In this document: positions 1 through 8,061 of the stretch, in pieces
How positions within the stretch are numbered: the first letter of the stretch is position 1
Layout: each line of letters starts with the position of its first letter
Origin: Flintibacter muris
Lineage (GTDB): Bacteria > Bacillota > Clostridia > Oscillospirales > Oscillospiraceae
DNA length: 64,000 bases
Assembly (NCBI RefSeq): GCF_943192995.1
Contig: NZ_CALPCP010000001.1
Span: 186,001 to 250,000, forward strand
Direction of reading: 5' to 3'
Notes under the pieces: model-generated
What the model was told of the DNA's origin: nothing
What the model saw: the letters and a program-made list of their open reading frames with translations, nothing else
The model's database searches: none
Program-made: the position numbers and the translations under genes

Positions 1-1
1 A

Positions 2-433
2 AAAGCGGCTGCGGCCACCGAGCGTTACAACGGCCTGTCCGAAAAAATCAAGGCGGCGGAGCGGCGCATGGCCGAGATCGCCGTGTTGAAAACGCACATC
101 ATCAACTACTCCAAGACCCGCGATGTGTATGTGGCCTACCGCAAGGCCGGGTACTCGAAAAAATTCAAGGCCGAGCATGAGAGCGAGATACTGCTGCATC
201 AGGCGGCAAAGAAAGCGTTTGACGGGCTGGGGCTGAAAAAACTCCCCACGGTCAAGAGACTGCAAGCGGAGTATGCCGCGCTTCTGGCCGAGAAAAAATC
301 CGCCTATGCTGATTACCGCAGGGCAAGGGACGAGATGAAGGAGCTGCTGACGGTCAAGGCCAACGTGGACCGCTTGATGGGCTATGACAAATCGGAAACG
401 GATATGGAAGTGGATCGCCAGGAAGAACGCTGA
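2..433 (+). CDS. Relaxase C-terminal region (5' end lies outside the window)
   Basis: The reading frame is open from base 2, so the gene starts before the window; 143 codons are visible. The protein is Lys/Glu/Ala-rich and predicted to be coiled coil. It matches, residue class by residue class, the tail of the relaxase remnant at 19928-20755 (shared pattern YSKTR...YRKAGYSKKF...EH and VKANVDRLMG versus YAKTR...YKAARYSKKY...EH and VKANIDHLLG). Relaxases of this type nick oriT of integrative conjugative or mobilizable elements; the catalytic N-terminus is not visible here. It is followed by small hairpins (474-490, 550-587) and then unrelated minus-strand genes, so the element probably ends near here. 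The family assignment is inference from similarity to the other relaxase tails. Confidence 0.65.
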   Translation, partial: KAAAATERYNGLSEKIKAAERRMAEIAVLKTHIINYSKTRDVYVAYRKAGYSKKFKAEHESEILLHQAAKKAFDGLGLKKLPTVKRLQAEYAALLAEKKSAYADYRRARDEMKELLTVKANVDRLMGYDKSETDMEVDRQEER

Positions 434-549
434 CCGTTTCCATCATCCCGGAGGGCCGCAGGCCCGACAAAAAGCGTTCCGCAGGAACGCGCAGCCAGCC
501 CCGGCACGGGGATGTTCAAGGGGGCTTGGGGGCGCTGCCACCAACAAGC

Positions 550-587
550 AAAATGAACGTCTCGCCGGGAGGCGGGGCGTTCATTTT
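550..587. terminator. Bidirectional hairpin between convergent genes
   Basis: Ten-base perfect stem AAAATGAACG/CGTTCATTTT with a GC-rich loop, T-rich on the plus side. It lies between the plus-strand relaxase end and the minus-strand phosphoesterase end. Confidence 0.6.
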
Positions 588-650
588 TCGCATGATGGGA
601 CCATCATGCCCTGCTTGCCCGTTTCTCCGGCCTTCGCTATCTATTATCCC

Positions 651-1538
651 TCAACTGTTCCGGTTACTAAGCTCCACCAAAACGATCTCTGGCCGATTAT
701 TGAAACGGATCGGTATAATGCTGTTTCCAAGGCCACGGCTGACAACCATGTTTGTGCCGCCGTCTGTATACAGGCCAGCATCGTACTTTGGGAAAAGTCC
801 CTGATTGGGAGCAACCAGCCCACCAATCAGCGGCAAACGAAACTGTCCGCCGTGTGCATGACCACTTAAAACTAAATCGACACCACAGCTTACATAGGCA
901 TCGAACAATTCCGGCCTGTGCGAAAGCAAAATTGTATAACCGTTTTCATCACCCGTCAGGCTGTTTAATTTTGTGCTGACCATAGCAGGGACTTCTCCAA
1001 ACATATCCCCTCTGATTGTGAAGTTTGGATCAGAAAGTCCGATCAATGTAATGGCTTCACTTTTACGCTCTAACTGTATCGCTTCATCTTCGAGTACGAC
1101 TACTCCCCCCGCTTCAAGGCCAGCTTTGAGAGTAGAATATTGGGATAGGCTGGCTTCGTGATTGCCTGTGACATAGTAGGCCGGAGCAATCCGAACCACT
1201 TCTTTGGCAAAGTCAAGGGCGGTGATAATATTGGTATGCTGCGCATCCACCAAATCGCCGGTTATCACAATGATGTCCGGCTCAGTTTTGGACAGCAATT
1301 CCAACAGCCGTTCATTATTTTCTTCAAATTCAGCATTATGAAGATCGGACACCTGAGCAATCCGAAATCCAGAAAATGAAGCCGGGATTCGACTGCTGGA
1401 AATTGTAGTGGTGCTCACCATCAATGCTGTATTGCCCCATATTGTCCATGTGGTCAAAACAAACAGCACCGCAATCAGGATATAGAAAAGCAAGCGCCGA
1501 TTGAAACGGATTTTTTTCATGACTTCATTATCCTCCAT
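651..1538 (-). CDS. Membrane-anchored metallophosphoesterase (YkuE-like)
   Basis: A 295-residue calcineurin-like phosphoesterase with one N-terminal membrane segment (about residues 13-34) that would place the catalytic domain outside the cell. Metal-binding motifs appear in family order: VSDLHN near 64, GDLVD near 97, GNHE near 125, LLSHRPE near 205 and GHAHGGQ near 226. The length is normal for the family, which includes YkuE and UDP-diacylglucosamine pyrophosphatase relatives. The substrate cannot be told from sequence. An alternative start at 1520 (MKKIRF) has a better GGAGGAT site; 1538 has AAGGA. It lies 16 bp downstream of the broken response regulator on the same strand, so it was probably in that operon and may now have lost its native promoter. 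Confidence 0.85.
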   Translation of the reverse strand: MEDNEVMKKIRFNRRLLFYILIAVLFVLTTWTIWGNTALMVSTTTISSSRIPASFSGFRIAQVSDLHNAEFEENNERLLELLSKTEPDIIVITGDLVDAQHTNIITALDFAKEVVRIAPAYYVTGNHEASLSQYSTLKAGLEAGGVVVLEDEAIQLERKSEAITLIGLSDPNFTIRGDMFGEVPAMVSTKLNSLTGDENGYTILLSHRPELFDAYVSCGVDLVLSGHAHGGQFRLPLIGGLVAPNQGLFPKYDAGLYTDGGTNMVVSRGLGNSIIPIRFNNRPEIVLVELSNRNS

Positions 1539-1554
1539 GTATCATTTCCTTGCT

Positions 1555-2139
1555 TTAACTGATCGGAGAGAGATACCCCAACTGTATCGCTTTTGTCACA
1601 GCCTCTACCGAAGAAGCAACTTGCAGTTTTTCAAAAATATGTTGCAGATGATTTGAAACCGTTCTCTCACTTAGATGAAGCTGCATAGCAATCTCTTTTC
1701 TTCTGTGGCCGCCTGCAATCATCCGCAGCACTTGTTTCTCGCTGACCGTTAGATCCTCAAGCATCACATTTTCAGATAGGAAATGTGTCATTCCAGATTG
1801 AATGCTGCAAAGAATTTGAAAGAGTTCCTCTGGTTCCACTTCTTTATTAACAAAGCCTTTGGCTCCAATTTTTTGGGCTTCCCTGCGATAAGCCGGCAGA
1901 TCATACCCAGAAAGAATGACTATCTTTTGCTCCGGAAATCGCCCTAATAGCTGCTTCGTAAGAAATAATCCATCTTCTTGCACTGAATGTCCCAGGTTAA
2001 TATCTACCAGCAAAATATCCGGCTGGCTTTTCTCTACAATTTCAGCGATATGCTCCACATCATTTGTGCTGGAGAACTCCTCAATATCAGGGAAATCAGA
2101 TAATACAATCGCCAGACTTTTTGAAAAAAGCGTATGCAA
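1555..2139 (-). pseudogene. NarL/LuxR-family response regulator lacking its first codons
   Basis: The frame encodes a receiver domain (VDINLG phospho-Asp region, ILSGYD, and the KGFVNKE Lys) followed by a LuxR-type helix-turn-helix (LTVSEKQVLRMIAGG, KEIAMQLHLSERTVSNH). It begins abruptly at TTG-CAT-ACG (LHTLFSKSLAIVL), where family members have the acidic DD pair just before H-T-L-F-S-K. A TGA lies two codons upstream, and the plus strand beyond 2136 is an unrelated coding tail. The first ~10 residues, including the Mg-binding acidic pair, the promoter and the partner kinase have thus been replaced by mobile-element DNA. Any product from the TTG would probably not be phosphorylated normally. 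Confidence 0.8.
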
Positions 2140-2361
2140 AGGTCAAGTATAATAAGCCCGAAGAACTTTTCGATGTGGTGAACCAGGCACTTCGCCCATC
2201 TGACCTTGCGGAGAACGTTTGTGATTGATTGGGTTAAGGGGTAGGACAACCGAGGCCCGCTACCTCAAAAAAGCCCGTAAAATCAAGGAAAAACGGCGCT
2301 AAAACGATAGCAGTACGGCCTGAAGGCCGCCCGCCGCGCCCCCCAGTTCTCCAAGCGTTAA
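2136..2361 (+). pseudogene. Decayed coding tails from a mobile element
   Basis: From the junction at 2136 the plus strand reads AKVKYNKPEELFDVVNQAL onward to a stop at 2226-2228. It then reads a basic tail (GLRGRTTEARYLKKARK...) to about 2295, and after an in-frame TAG a 16-codon tail QYGLKAARRAPQFSKR ending in TAA at 2359-2361. That last tail is matched residue for residue by the small ORF at 25766-25876, with third-position differences in the DNA. I do not recognise the parent proteins. They look like 3' ends of conserved element genes stacked by deletion. Confidence 0.55.
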
Positions 2362-2438
2362 TATTCCTGCAAAACCCCGGAGCCGCAAGGCCCACCCCGC
2401 ACAAGGACAACAACCAAATGACCGTTCGGAACATGACT

Positions 2439-2472
2439 AAAGTGCAGCAATCGACTTTGATTGCTGCACTTT
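2439..2472. terminator. 14-bp perfect hairpin
   Basis: Arms AAAGTGCAGCAATC and GATTGCTGCACTTT with loop GACTTT. It marks the switch from GC-rich element tails to an AT-rich segment. Confidence 0.6.
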
Positions 2473-2665
2473 GGCTTATAACCAGAAAAGCAAAAGTCAT
2501 TATATATGTATGCGTTGAATGCATGGTTTCACCCAATCGCTTTAAAGAAAGACTGGGTTCAAAGTTTATGCTTAACCCATTACCACATATTAGGCTTGGA
2601 TTATTACTTTCTTTAAGTAACTTTACAAATGTCTCAATAGTTATATCTGAAAAAATAATACTCAT
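2473..2665 (-). pseudogene. N-terminal remnant resembling SIR2-like/DUF4917 proteins
   Basis: The frame starts MSIIFSDITIETFVKLLKE and soon carries CGNGLSINF, like the GNG-x-S nucleotide-binding start of SIR2-like and DUF4917 proteins, a fold common in NAD-depleting phage defence. It is AT-rich, unlike its surroundings. The frame runs into a hairpin and GC-rich element DNA after ~60 residues, so only the 5' end survives. Start 2665 is chosen over 2698 because family N-termini begin shortly before the GNG motif. The assignment rests on one motif and is tentative. Confidence 0.4.
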
Positions 2666-2821
2666 TAATACATTACACCGCGTTCGCCATTTAATCAAAA
2701 TGCAACAATAGAAAAGTGGCTTTTATATTATATCATGAATTTAGTATAAAAACAAGAGAAGTACTTTTTATGAAAAGAAGCGGGTATGCGCAAAATAGTT
2801 TGCAGGCTCTGGCGAATAAAA

Positions 2822-3155
2822 TCAGCCAGCAATAGAGGCATCCCCCAGAGAGGCCTCTAAGTGCTTCATATTCATGTACTTCTTGTTGCCCCACTGGGTG
2901 CCAGCTACATGGCGGAGCCTGGCACAGACCAGCATCAAAGCAGAATTGCCATCCGGGAAGCAGCCCACTACTCTGGTACGGCGGCGGATCTCCCGGTTGA
3001 GCCGTTCCATGACATTGTTGGTGCGGATACGAGTCCAGTTTTGGCAAGACTTCCCACTCGGGCTTGATGCGCGCTGAAATGTCAACGCCAAGCCCCAGTT
3101 CGCGGGAAACATCCTCTTTGCCGTTCAAATGAGTTGAGTTATTCTGCTTTGCCAT
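2822..3155 (-). pseudogene. IS256-family (mutator) transposase remnant
   Basis: One frame (about 2822-3060) encodes the conserved C-terminus of IS256-type transposases: RIRTNNVMERLNREIRRRTR, VVGCFPDGNSALML and a final ARLRHVAGTQWGNKKYMNM. The upstream part continues in another frame (MAKQNNSTHLNGKED and IKPEWEVLPKLDSYP), so there is a large internal deletion plus a frameshift. It cannot transpose. It sits immediately 3' of the ABC operon at 3183-6709. Confidence 0.65.
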
Positions 3156-3182
3156 TTTTGTAAATCCTTTCTTTATGCGTGA

Positions 3183-4928
3183 TTATTCTGACTGTGTTGT
3201 AACAGTCCATTCCAAACTTTCATTTTGCAGGGAGTAGAGCTTATGGTATAATCCCGGCTGCTCCATCAGCTTATCATGCGTACCCGTTTCCACCAAACGC
3301 CCTTCTTGCAGGACAACGATTTTGTCGCACTCTACGATTGACCGCAGCTTGTGGGCGATAATCAGGACGGTCTTGTTCTGAATCAGTTTGCCGATGGCCT
3401 CTTGGATTTTCGTTTCATTCTCCGGGTCGATGGATGCCGTGCTTTCATCCAGCAGGATAATAGGAGCGTCTTTCAGAAAGGCACGGGCGATAGACAACCG
3501 CTGGCGTTCACCGCCGGACAATGTTTTGCCGTTCTCCCCAATCACCGTGTCATATCCCTGGGGCAGACGCTGAATAAATTCATCGCACCTCGCCAGCTTT
3601 GCCGCCGCAATGATTTCCTCTCGTGTCGCGTCCTCTTTGCCAATCTTGATGTTGTTATAAATGGTATCGTTGAACAAAACGACATCTTGAAATACAATGG
3701 AATAGTTCTTCAGCAAAGTTTCCGGAGCAATTCCATTTATGTCCATGCCTCCAATGGAAACTGTACCCCGCTGCACATCCCAAAAACGAGCGGCCAATTT
3801 GCAAAGCGTACTTTTTCCGCACCCGGACGGCCCGACAAGCGCCGTGATCTCTCCCTGCTTCGCCGTAAAAGAAACATCGTGCAACACATCTTCATCGTTG
3901 TAGCCAAAGCTCACATGGTCAAAGGAAATATCAAATTCCTGCGGCGCAACACCCTCCTGCCCGGTCTGCTCTGGATAGGCCAACAGATCATGAATCCTGC
4001 CTGTGCTGACAAGAGCGGATATAAGCTCTCCCAAATTTTCACACGCGCTTGTCAGCGGCTCATAGACCCTGACCGCCACAAAGAGGAACAACAGGAATTT
4101 AACCAAGCTGATTTTTCCCGCAATCAGCATTGTGGAGCCGACAATGATGACAAAACCCAGCCCAATCCGCATGATGTTGTAGGAAATTGCAATAGTGAGG
4201 CCCGCCAGCAGTTCATAGAGAATCAGTCCAGGAATGACCCGCTTGATTTTCCTGGCCACCTGCCTTTGATAGTCTCTCATTTTCTCCGCTGTGCGCAGGA
4301 CTTTGATATTTTCCAGGTATTCCTGCAAGCTGTCGCTGACCTCCAGCTTTCTCTGCTTGTTCTTTTTGTTTGTCCGCTCTGAAATCAGCTTGCTCAATGC
4401 CATGACGCCAGCAACGATAGGGAGGCACGCGGCCAGACTGATATCCAGCCGCCAATCGTAAAAGGCCAGGATAACCACGGCAGCAATGCCTGTGAGAAAC
4501 CCGCTGATTAACTCCGTTGCCGTTTGGGACAGGATGTGTGCAAGCGTGGTGACATCATCCATGATGATGGAGGTTAAATCGCTTAGATTCCGCTTTCCAA
4601 GATAGGACAGGGGCAGTTTCCGTATCTTGTCAGCCAAAACCATTCTGAGCCGCATATCTTCCTCCCCGGAAGTCAGATATTCCTTGTGGTACGCGACTTT
4701 ATAGGTGTGGAACATGACTGCCAGAATCACAAGCGCGATTCCCCAATACCCCCAAAGGGAAATGCTGCTCCGGCCTCCGTCAAAATAGTTCGTTATCATT
4801 TCATCCGCAATCAGGGCCAGCAGAATCACAGGCAAAAGCGTGGCAAGGTTAAACAACGTGAGCCACAGACTGGCTTCTTTGATTGTCCGAGCGCCTTGAT
4901 CGCTTAAATGAAGTATCTTTTTCAGCAT
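3183..4928 (-). CDS. ABC half-transporter (TM + ATPase), second gene of a pair
   Basis: About 581 residues: six-helix exporter-type membrane domain (1-320), then an ATPase with Walker A GPSGCGKST, signature LSGGERQRLS, Walker B IILLDEST and switch IAHKL. Start 4928 (MLKKILHLSD) is preferred because GGAGGG lies 9 nt upstream; it overlaps the end of the upstream gene (stop at 4922). The two products should form a heterodimer. Such pairs include multidrug exporters and the IrtAB/YbtPQ type that use an exporter fold to take in metal-siderophores. The metal-type operator at 6735 favours the second idea, but only as inference. It is paralogous to the 8062 gene. Confidence 0.9.
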   Translation of the reverse strand: MLKKILHLSDQGARTIKEASLWLTLFNLATLLPVILLALIADEMITNYFDGGRSSISLWGYWGIALVILAVMFHTYKVAYHKEYLTSGEEDMRLRMVLADKIRKLPLSYLGKRNLSDLTSIIMDDVTTLAHILSQTATELISGFLTGIAAVVILAFYDWRLDISLAACLPIVAGVMALSKLISERTNKKNKQRKLEVSDSLQEYLENIKVLRTAEKMRDYQRQVARKIKRVIPGLILYELLAGLTIAISYNIMRIGLGFVIIVGSTMLIAGKISLVKFLLFLFVAVRVYEPLTSACENLGELISALVSTGRIHDLLAYPEQTGQEGVAPQEFDISFDHVSFGYNDEDVLHDVSFTAKQGEITALVGPSGCGKSTLCKLAARFWDVQRGTVSIGGMDINGIAPETLLKNYSIVFQDVVLFNDTIYNNIKIGKEDATREEIIAAAKLARCDEFIQRLPQGYDTVIGENGKTLSGGERQRLSIARAFLKDAPIILLDESTASIDPENETKIQEAIGKLIQNKTVLIIAHKLRSIVECDKIVVLQEGRLVETGTHDKLMEQPGLYHKLYSLQNESLEWTVTTQSE

Positions 4929-6709
4929 ACCGCAGCCCCTCCGATCTTCCATGAAATGCTGTTCTGGTATTCCTCAAACATATGGGCATAGATGCCGCTG
5001 GCCTTCAAAAGCTCCTGATGCGTTCCGCGCTCCACAATTTTGCCATGCTCCAGTACGCAAATCTGATTGGCATGGATGACCGTGGACAGGCGATGCGCAA
5101 TCATCAGCACCGTTTTCCCCCGAAGCAATTCGTCCAATGCCTTTTGAATCAGATGCTCATTCTCTGCATCCGCGAAGGCCGTGGCCTCGTCCAGCAGCAC
5201 CACAGGAGCGTCTTTCAAAATGGCGCGGGCCAGCGTAATCCTCTGCATTTCGCCGCCAGAAAGATACACGCCCTTTGTCCCGATCACGGTGTCTGCGCCA
5301 TTCGGTAGCTTCTCCAGAATGTCATCGCACTGTGCCAGATGCAAGGCCCGCAGCACTTCTTCCCGTGTGGCTCCTGGCTTATAGAACGCGACATTATCCA
5401 GGATGGACATTTTGAACAGGTTGGTATCTTGAAATACGATGCTGACCTGTTTCATCCATTCTTCATAGTCCATATCCCTCACATCGACATTGCCAATTCT
5501 GACTGTGCCAGCCTGGGTGTCCCAAAAACGGGCGATCAGATTGGCAATCGTACTTTTTCCGCCGCCGGATTCGCCAACCAGAGCGGTGATCGTTCCCGGT
5601 TTAATTTCAAGGGAAACATCATCAAGGGCTTTGTCTGCGCCCGCCTCATACGCAAAGGAAACATGATCCAAGACGATGCTGTACCCATTGGGTGTTCCTG
5701 GCCGCACCGCCGTTGGCAGCGGCTTTTCACTGAGAATCTTGTCAATCGCCACGAGTGAGGCTTCTGCAATCATCAGGTTTGACGAGCTGTGCATGATTTT
5801 TGTCAGTATCGTAACCACAAGAGGAATCAGCACAGCAAAAAAGATAAAGGTCAGGATGGTACGCTCAAGGTCTTTGCCAAGGTTGAACAGAATAATCCCG
5901 CCCGGTATCAGGAAGAAAAAGATTCCATTGATGATCGTGTTGTAGGCGCTGAACGCATTTTCCATAGAGAAAGAATATTTTGTCATAAAGTCTGCGTATT
6001 CTTTCACCGCCGCTTTGTAGCGTTGGAAAGAGCTTGCCGTCTGCCCGAAGGTTTTGACAACAGAAATCCCGCGCACATACTCTGTGGCCGCGTTGCCTAT
6101 GTCCTCTCCGGCAGTCTGCACCTGCTGGACAAAGCCCTCGCTCTCCCCCTTCAGCATGGAGGCAAGAAGAATAAAGCCAATCAGAATCGGTATCAGGCAC
6201 ACCACGGACAGCCGCCAATCGTATAGGAACATGAACGCCAGAAAAGCGATGGGCAGTACCGCGGATTGGACAAAATCCGGTATGTGGTGGGAAATCAAGG
6301 TCTCCAGATTGTCCGTGTTCTTTTCGATGATCTTCCTCAGTTTGCCACTGGGATTGATAGAATGATAGCCTAACGGGAGCTGGCCGATGTGTTCAATCAG
6401 GCTAATTCTTATCCTCGCTACGGTGTTAAAGGCTGTGATATGAGAAAACAGCAATGCCATACCATAAGTCCCAAAGGCCATAGAAATCCGAAAGACCGCC
6501 TGCCAGCCCAATTCGGTTAAATAGGCTTGATTCAGAGCGGAAAAGTCTCCCCACGATTGGACAATCTCCTTTGCGACATGGTAAACACACACAAACGCAC
6601 TTAAATTGACCACGGCAGAGAACGCCGCCATAATCATAGAGAGTGCCATTGTGATTTTGAATTTACCCATGTAGCCGAATAATCGTCCCAGCACATTTTG
6701 TTTTTTCAA
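4922..6709 (-). CDS. ABC half-transporter (TM + ATPase), first gene of a pair
   Basis: About 595 residues with an exporter-type membrane domain and an ATPase (Walker A GESGGGKST, signature LSGGEMQRI, Walker B VVLLDEAT, switch IAHRL). Start is the TTG at 6709 (MKKQNVLGRLFGYMG): GGGAGG lies 8 nt upstream, whereas the TTG at 6715 would be only 2 nt away. The N-terminus also aligns with its paralogue at 11564 (MKKQSNMSQLMGYAGG). It is divergent from the TetR gene at 6925. The shared 215-bp gap holds a metal-type palindrome and a TetR-type palindrome. It is likely co-translated with the 3183 gene. Confidence 0.9.
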   Translation of the reverse strand: MKKQNVLGRLFGYMGKFKITMALSMIMAAFSAVVNLSAFVCVYHVAKEIVQSWGDFSALNQAYLTELGWQAVFRISMAFGTYGMALLFSHITAFNTVARIRISLIEHIGQLPLGYHSINPSGKLRKIIEKNTDNLETLISHHIPDFVQSAVLPIAFLAFMFLYDWRLSVVCLIPILIGFILLASMLKGESEGFVQQVQTAGEDIGNAATEYVRGISVVKTFGQTASSFQRYKAAVKEYADFMTKYSFSMENAFSAYNTIINGIFFFLIPGGIILFNLGKDLERTILTFIFFAVLIPLVVTILTKIMHSSSNLMIAEASLVAIDKILSEKPLPTAVRPGTPNGYSIVLDHVSFAYEAGADKALDDVSLEIKPGTITALVGESGGGKSTIANLIARFWDTQAGTVRIGNVDVRDMDYEEWMKQVSIVFQDTNLFKMSILDNVAFYKPGATREEVLRALHLAQCDDILEKLPNGADTVIGTKGVYLSGGEMQRITLARAILKDAPVVLLDEATAFADAENEHLIQKALDELLRGKTVLMIAHRLSTVIHANQICVLEHGKIVERGTHQELLKASGIYAHMFEEYQNSISWKIGGAAVC

Positions 6710-6734
6710 CGTCAATACCTCCCGTCTGCTTTGC

Positions 6735-6752
6735 GGTTAGCAAAATCTAACC
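6735..6752. promoter_or_regulatory. RGTTAG-N6-CTAACY palindrome (predicted DtxR-type box)
   Basis: GGTTAG-CAAAAT-CTAACC, perfect 6-bp arms, 26 bp before the start of the first ABC gene. The same architecture recurs at 11839, 13443, 13532, 38806 and 38892, always near iron or metal transport genes. Confidence 0.7.
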
Positions 6753-6779
6753 ATCGTGTTGAAATAAAACGACGCCTAT

Positions 6780-6798
6780 ATTGAAACGTCGTTTCAAT
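6780..6798. promoter_or_regulatory. TetR-type operator palindrome
   Basis: A 19-base perfect palindrome, ATTGAAACG-T-CGTTTCAAT, in the gap between the divergent ABC operon and the TetR gene. Partial copies of the half-site occur nearby (GAAATAAAACGAC near 6760, GTTTCAAT near 6893). It probably mediates autoregulation and control of the transporter. Confidence 0.7.
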
Positions 6799-6924
6799 GC
6801 GTATTGTACGCTCTATCTCCAACTCTGTCAAGCCCTATTTTTTCTTGACACAATAGAAGTTTATCGGCTACAATGGGAAAAGTCACAACACTGTTTCAAT
6901 GGATGTATGGGAGGTTCGTTCACT

Positions 6925-7545
6925 GTGCCAAAGCGGATTATAGGCGTATCCGCACGATTACTGGATTGTGCGAAAGAGGAATTTTTAGAAAAGGGATTTC
7001 AAAACGCATCTATACGGGAGATCGCTAAAAAAGCAGATACCAGTCCAAGAGCGGTCTATACCAGATTCCCGAATAAGGAGGGATTGTTCGACGCAATTGT
7101 CGAGCCTGTTGTTGACGGATTTATCGACTTATATCAAAAATTTGGAGATACATTCTGGTCTGAACATAAAGGTGCCATGAGCGTCCCTCACTTTTCAGCA
7201 GACCCCAATGCGGTCTACATCGAAATGATGGATTATATCTATGACCATGCTGATACGTTCAAACTTGCTATGGGGTGTTTGGAGGGTTCTCGATATGTTG
7301 CAATGATTGAGAAAGTGACAAGCATCAACAGCGGATTTTTGGAGCAATTTGCAGAGATGCGGAAAGAGAACATCGGCAATTTTGATGTTATGCTGAAAGT
7401 CTTGCATATGCTGACGCACTCCTTTTATACGGCCCTATTTGAACCGATCCGGCATGATATGAGCCGGGAGGACGCCCGCTTTTATGTCATAAAGCTGTGC
7501 AATTTCTTTGTTTGCGGCATACAAGGCTTGAACTTGGTACAATGA
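6925..7545 (+). CDS. TetR/AcrR-family transcriptional regulator
   Basis: A 206-residue protein with an N-terminal helix-turn-helix (LLDCAKEEFLEKGFQNASIR, then EIAKKADTSPRAVYTRFPNK). The rest is a helical ligand/dimer domain. Start is GTG 6925 (VPKRIIGV), because GGGAGG at 6909-6914 is correctly spaced for it and overlaps the ATG at 6907. It is transcribed divergently from the ABC pair and separated by a 19-bp palindrome, so repression of that pair and of itself is likely. The inducer is unknown. Confidence 0.88.
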   Translation: MPKRIIGVSARLLDCAKEEFLEKGFQNASIREIAKKADTSPRAVYTRFPNKEGLFDAIVEPVVDGFIDLYQKFGDTFWSEHKGAMSVPHFSADPNAVYIEMMDYIYDHADTFKLAMGCLEGSRYVAMIEKVTSINSGFLEQFAEMRKENIGNFDVMLKVLHMLTHSFYTALFEPIRHDMSREDARFYVIKLCNFFVCGIQGLNLVQ

Positions 7546-7604
7546 TTCCCCAGCAATATACAAAAGAAGTGGCCCGCAATATTAGGCGAAGTTCCATGCG
7601 GAGG

Positions 7605-7955
7605 TCACGCCGGTTTTTCCGTATCTGTCAGTAATTCCGGTTTGGCAAGTGGAATCCGGATTTTACCCACATAGGTAAAGTAGACTTCAATCGTGACATG
7701 CTTCGTCACGCCGATCTTCTCCGGACTGTAGATTACAATCTTTTCAAGCAGTTCATTTACCGTGGCGGCGTCAAGCTCCTGCAAGTCGGAATACCTGTCG
7801 GCAAGCTGGAGGAAACGCCCTACATCGGCAATCTGTCCCGCTTCATTTTCAATTTCCCTTTCCAGCGAAATCGCAAGCCGCTGAATCTCCGCCTGCTCTG
7901 TTTCATACTGCGCCAAGAGCTTTTGAAAACGAAGGTCGCTTAATTTCCCAAGCAC
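7605..7955 (-). pseudogene. C-terminal remnant of a Tn4451-type large serine recombinase
   Basis: The frame (about 116 codons) matches the coiled-coil and terminal domain of TndX/TnpX-like recombinases: GKLSDLRFQKLLAQYETEQ, a LEREIENE coiled region, and LLEKIVIYSPEK then EVYFTYVGKI. A stop lies just upstream (near 7972), and the catalytic resolvase and zinc-ribbon parts are missing. It separates the two ABC pairs, so an element once inserted here and left its 3' end. Confidence 0.75.
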
Positions 7956-7999
7956 GGAATCTTCAGAGAGCTTTTGTCAAGGGTAAATTTAGCAAAACG

Positions 8000-8042
8000 A
8001 AAAGCTGGGAGATGAAAGCAGTTGATTTATCTCCCAGCTTTT
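8000..8042 (-). terminator. Strong terminator of the 8062-11564 operon
   Basis: 14-bp perfect stem AAAAGCTGGGAGAT/ATCTCCCAGCTTTT; T-rich on both sides, directly after the stop of the 8062 gene. Confidence 0.75.
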
Positions 8043-8061
8043 TATATCCAGCTACATTATA

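Noticed and set aside
2234..2698. Whole 154-codon frame as one gene
   Set aside because: Only the first ~60 codons look like protein; the rest reads through a hairpin and element tails.
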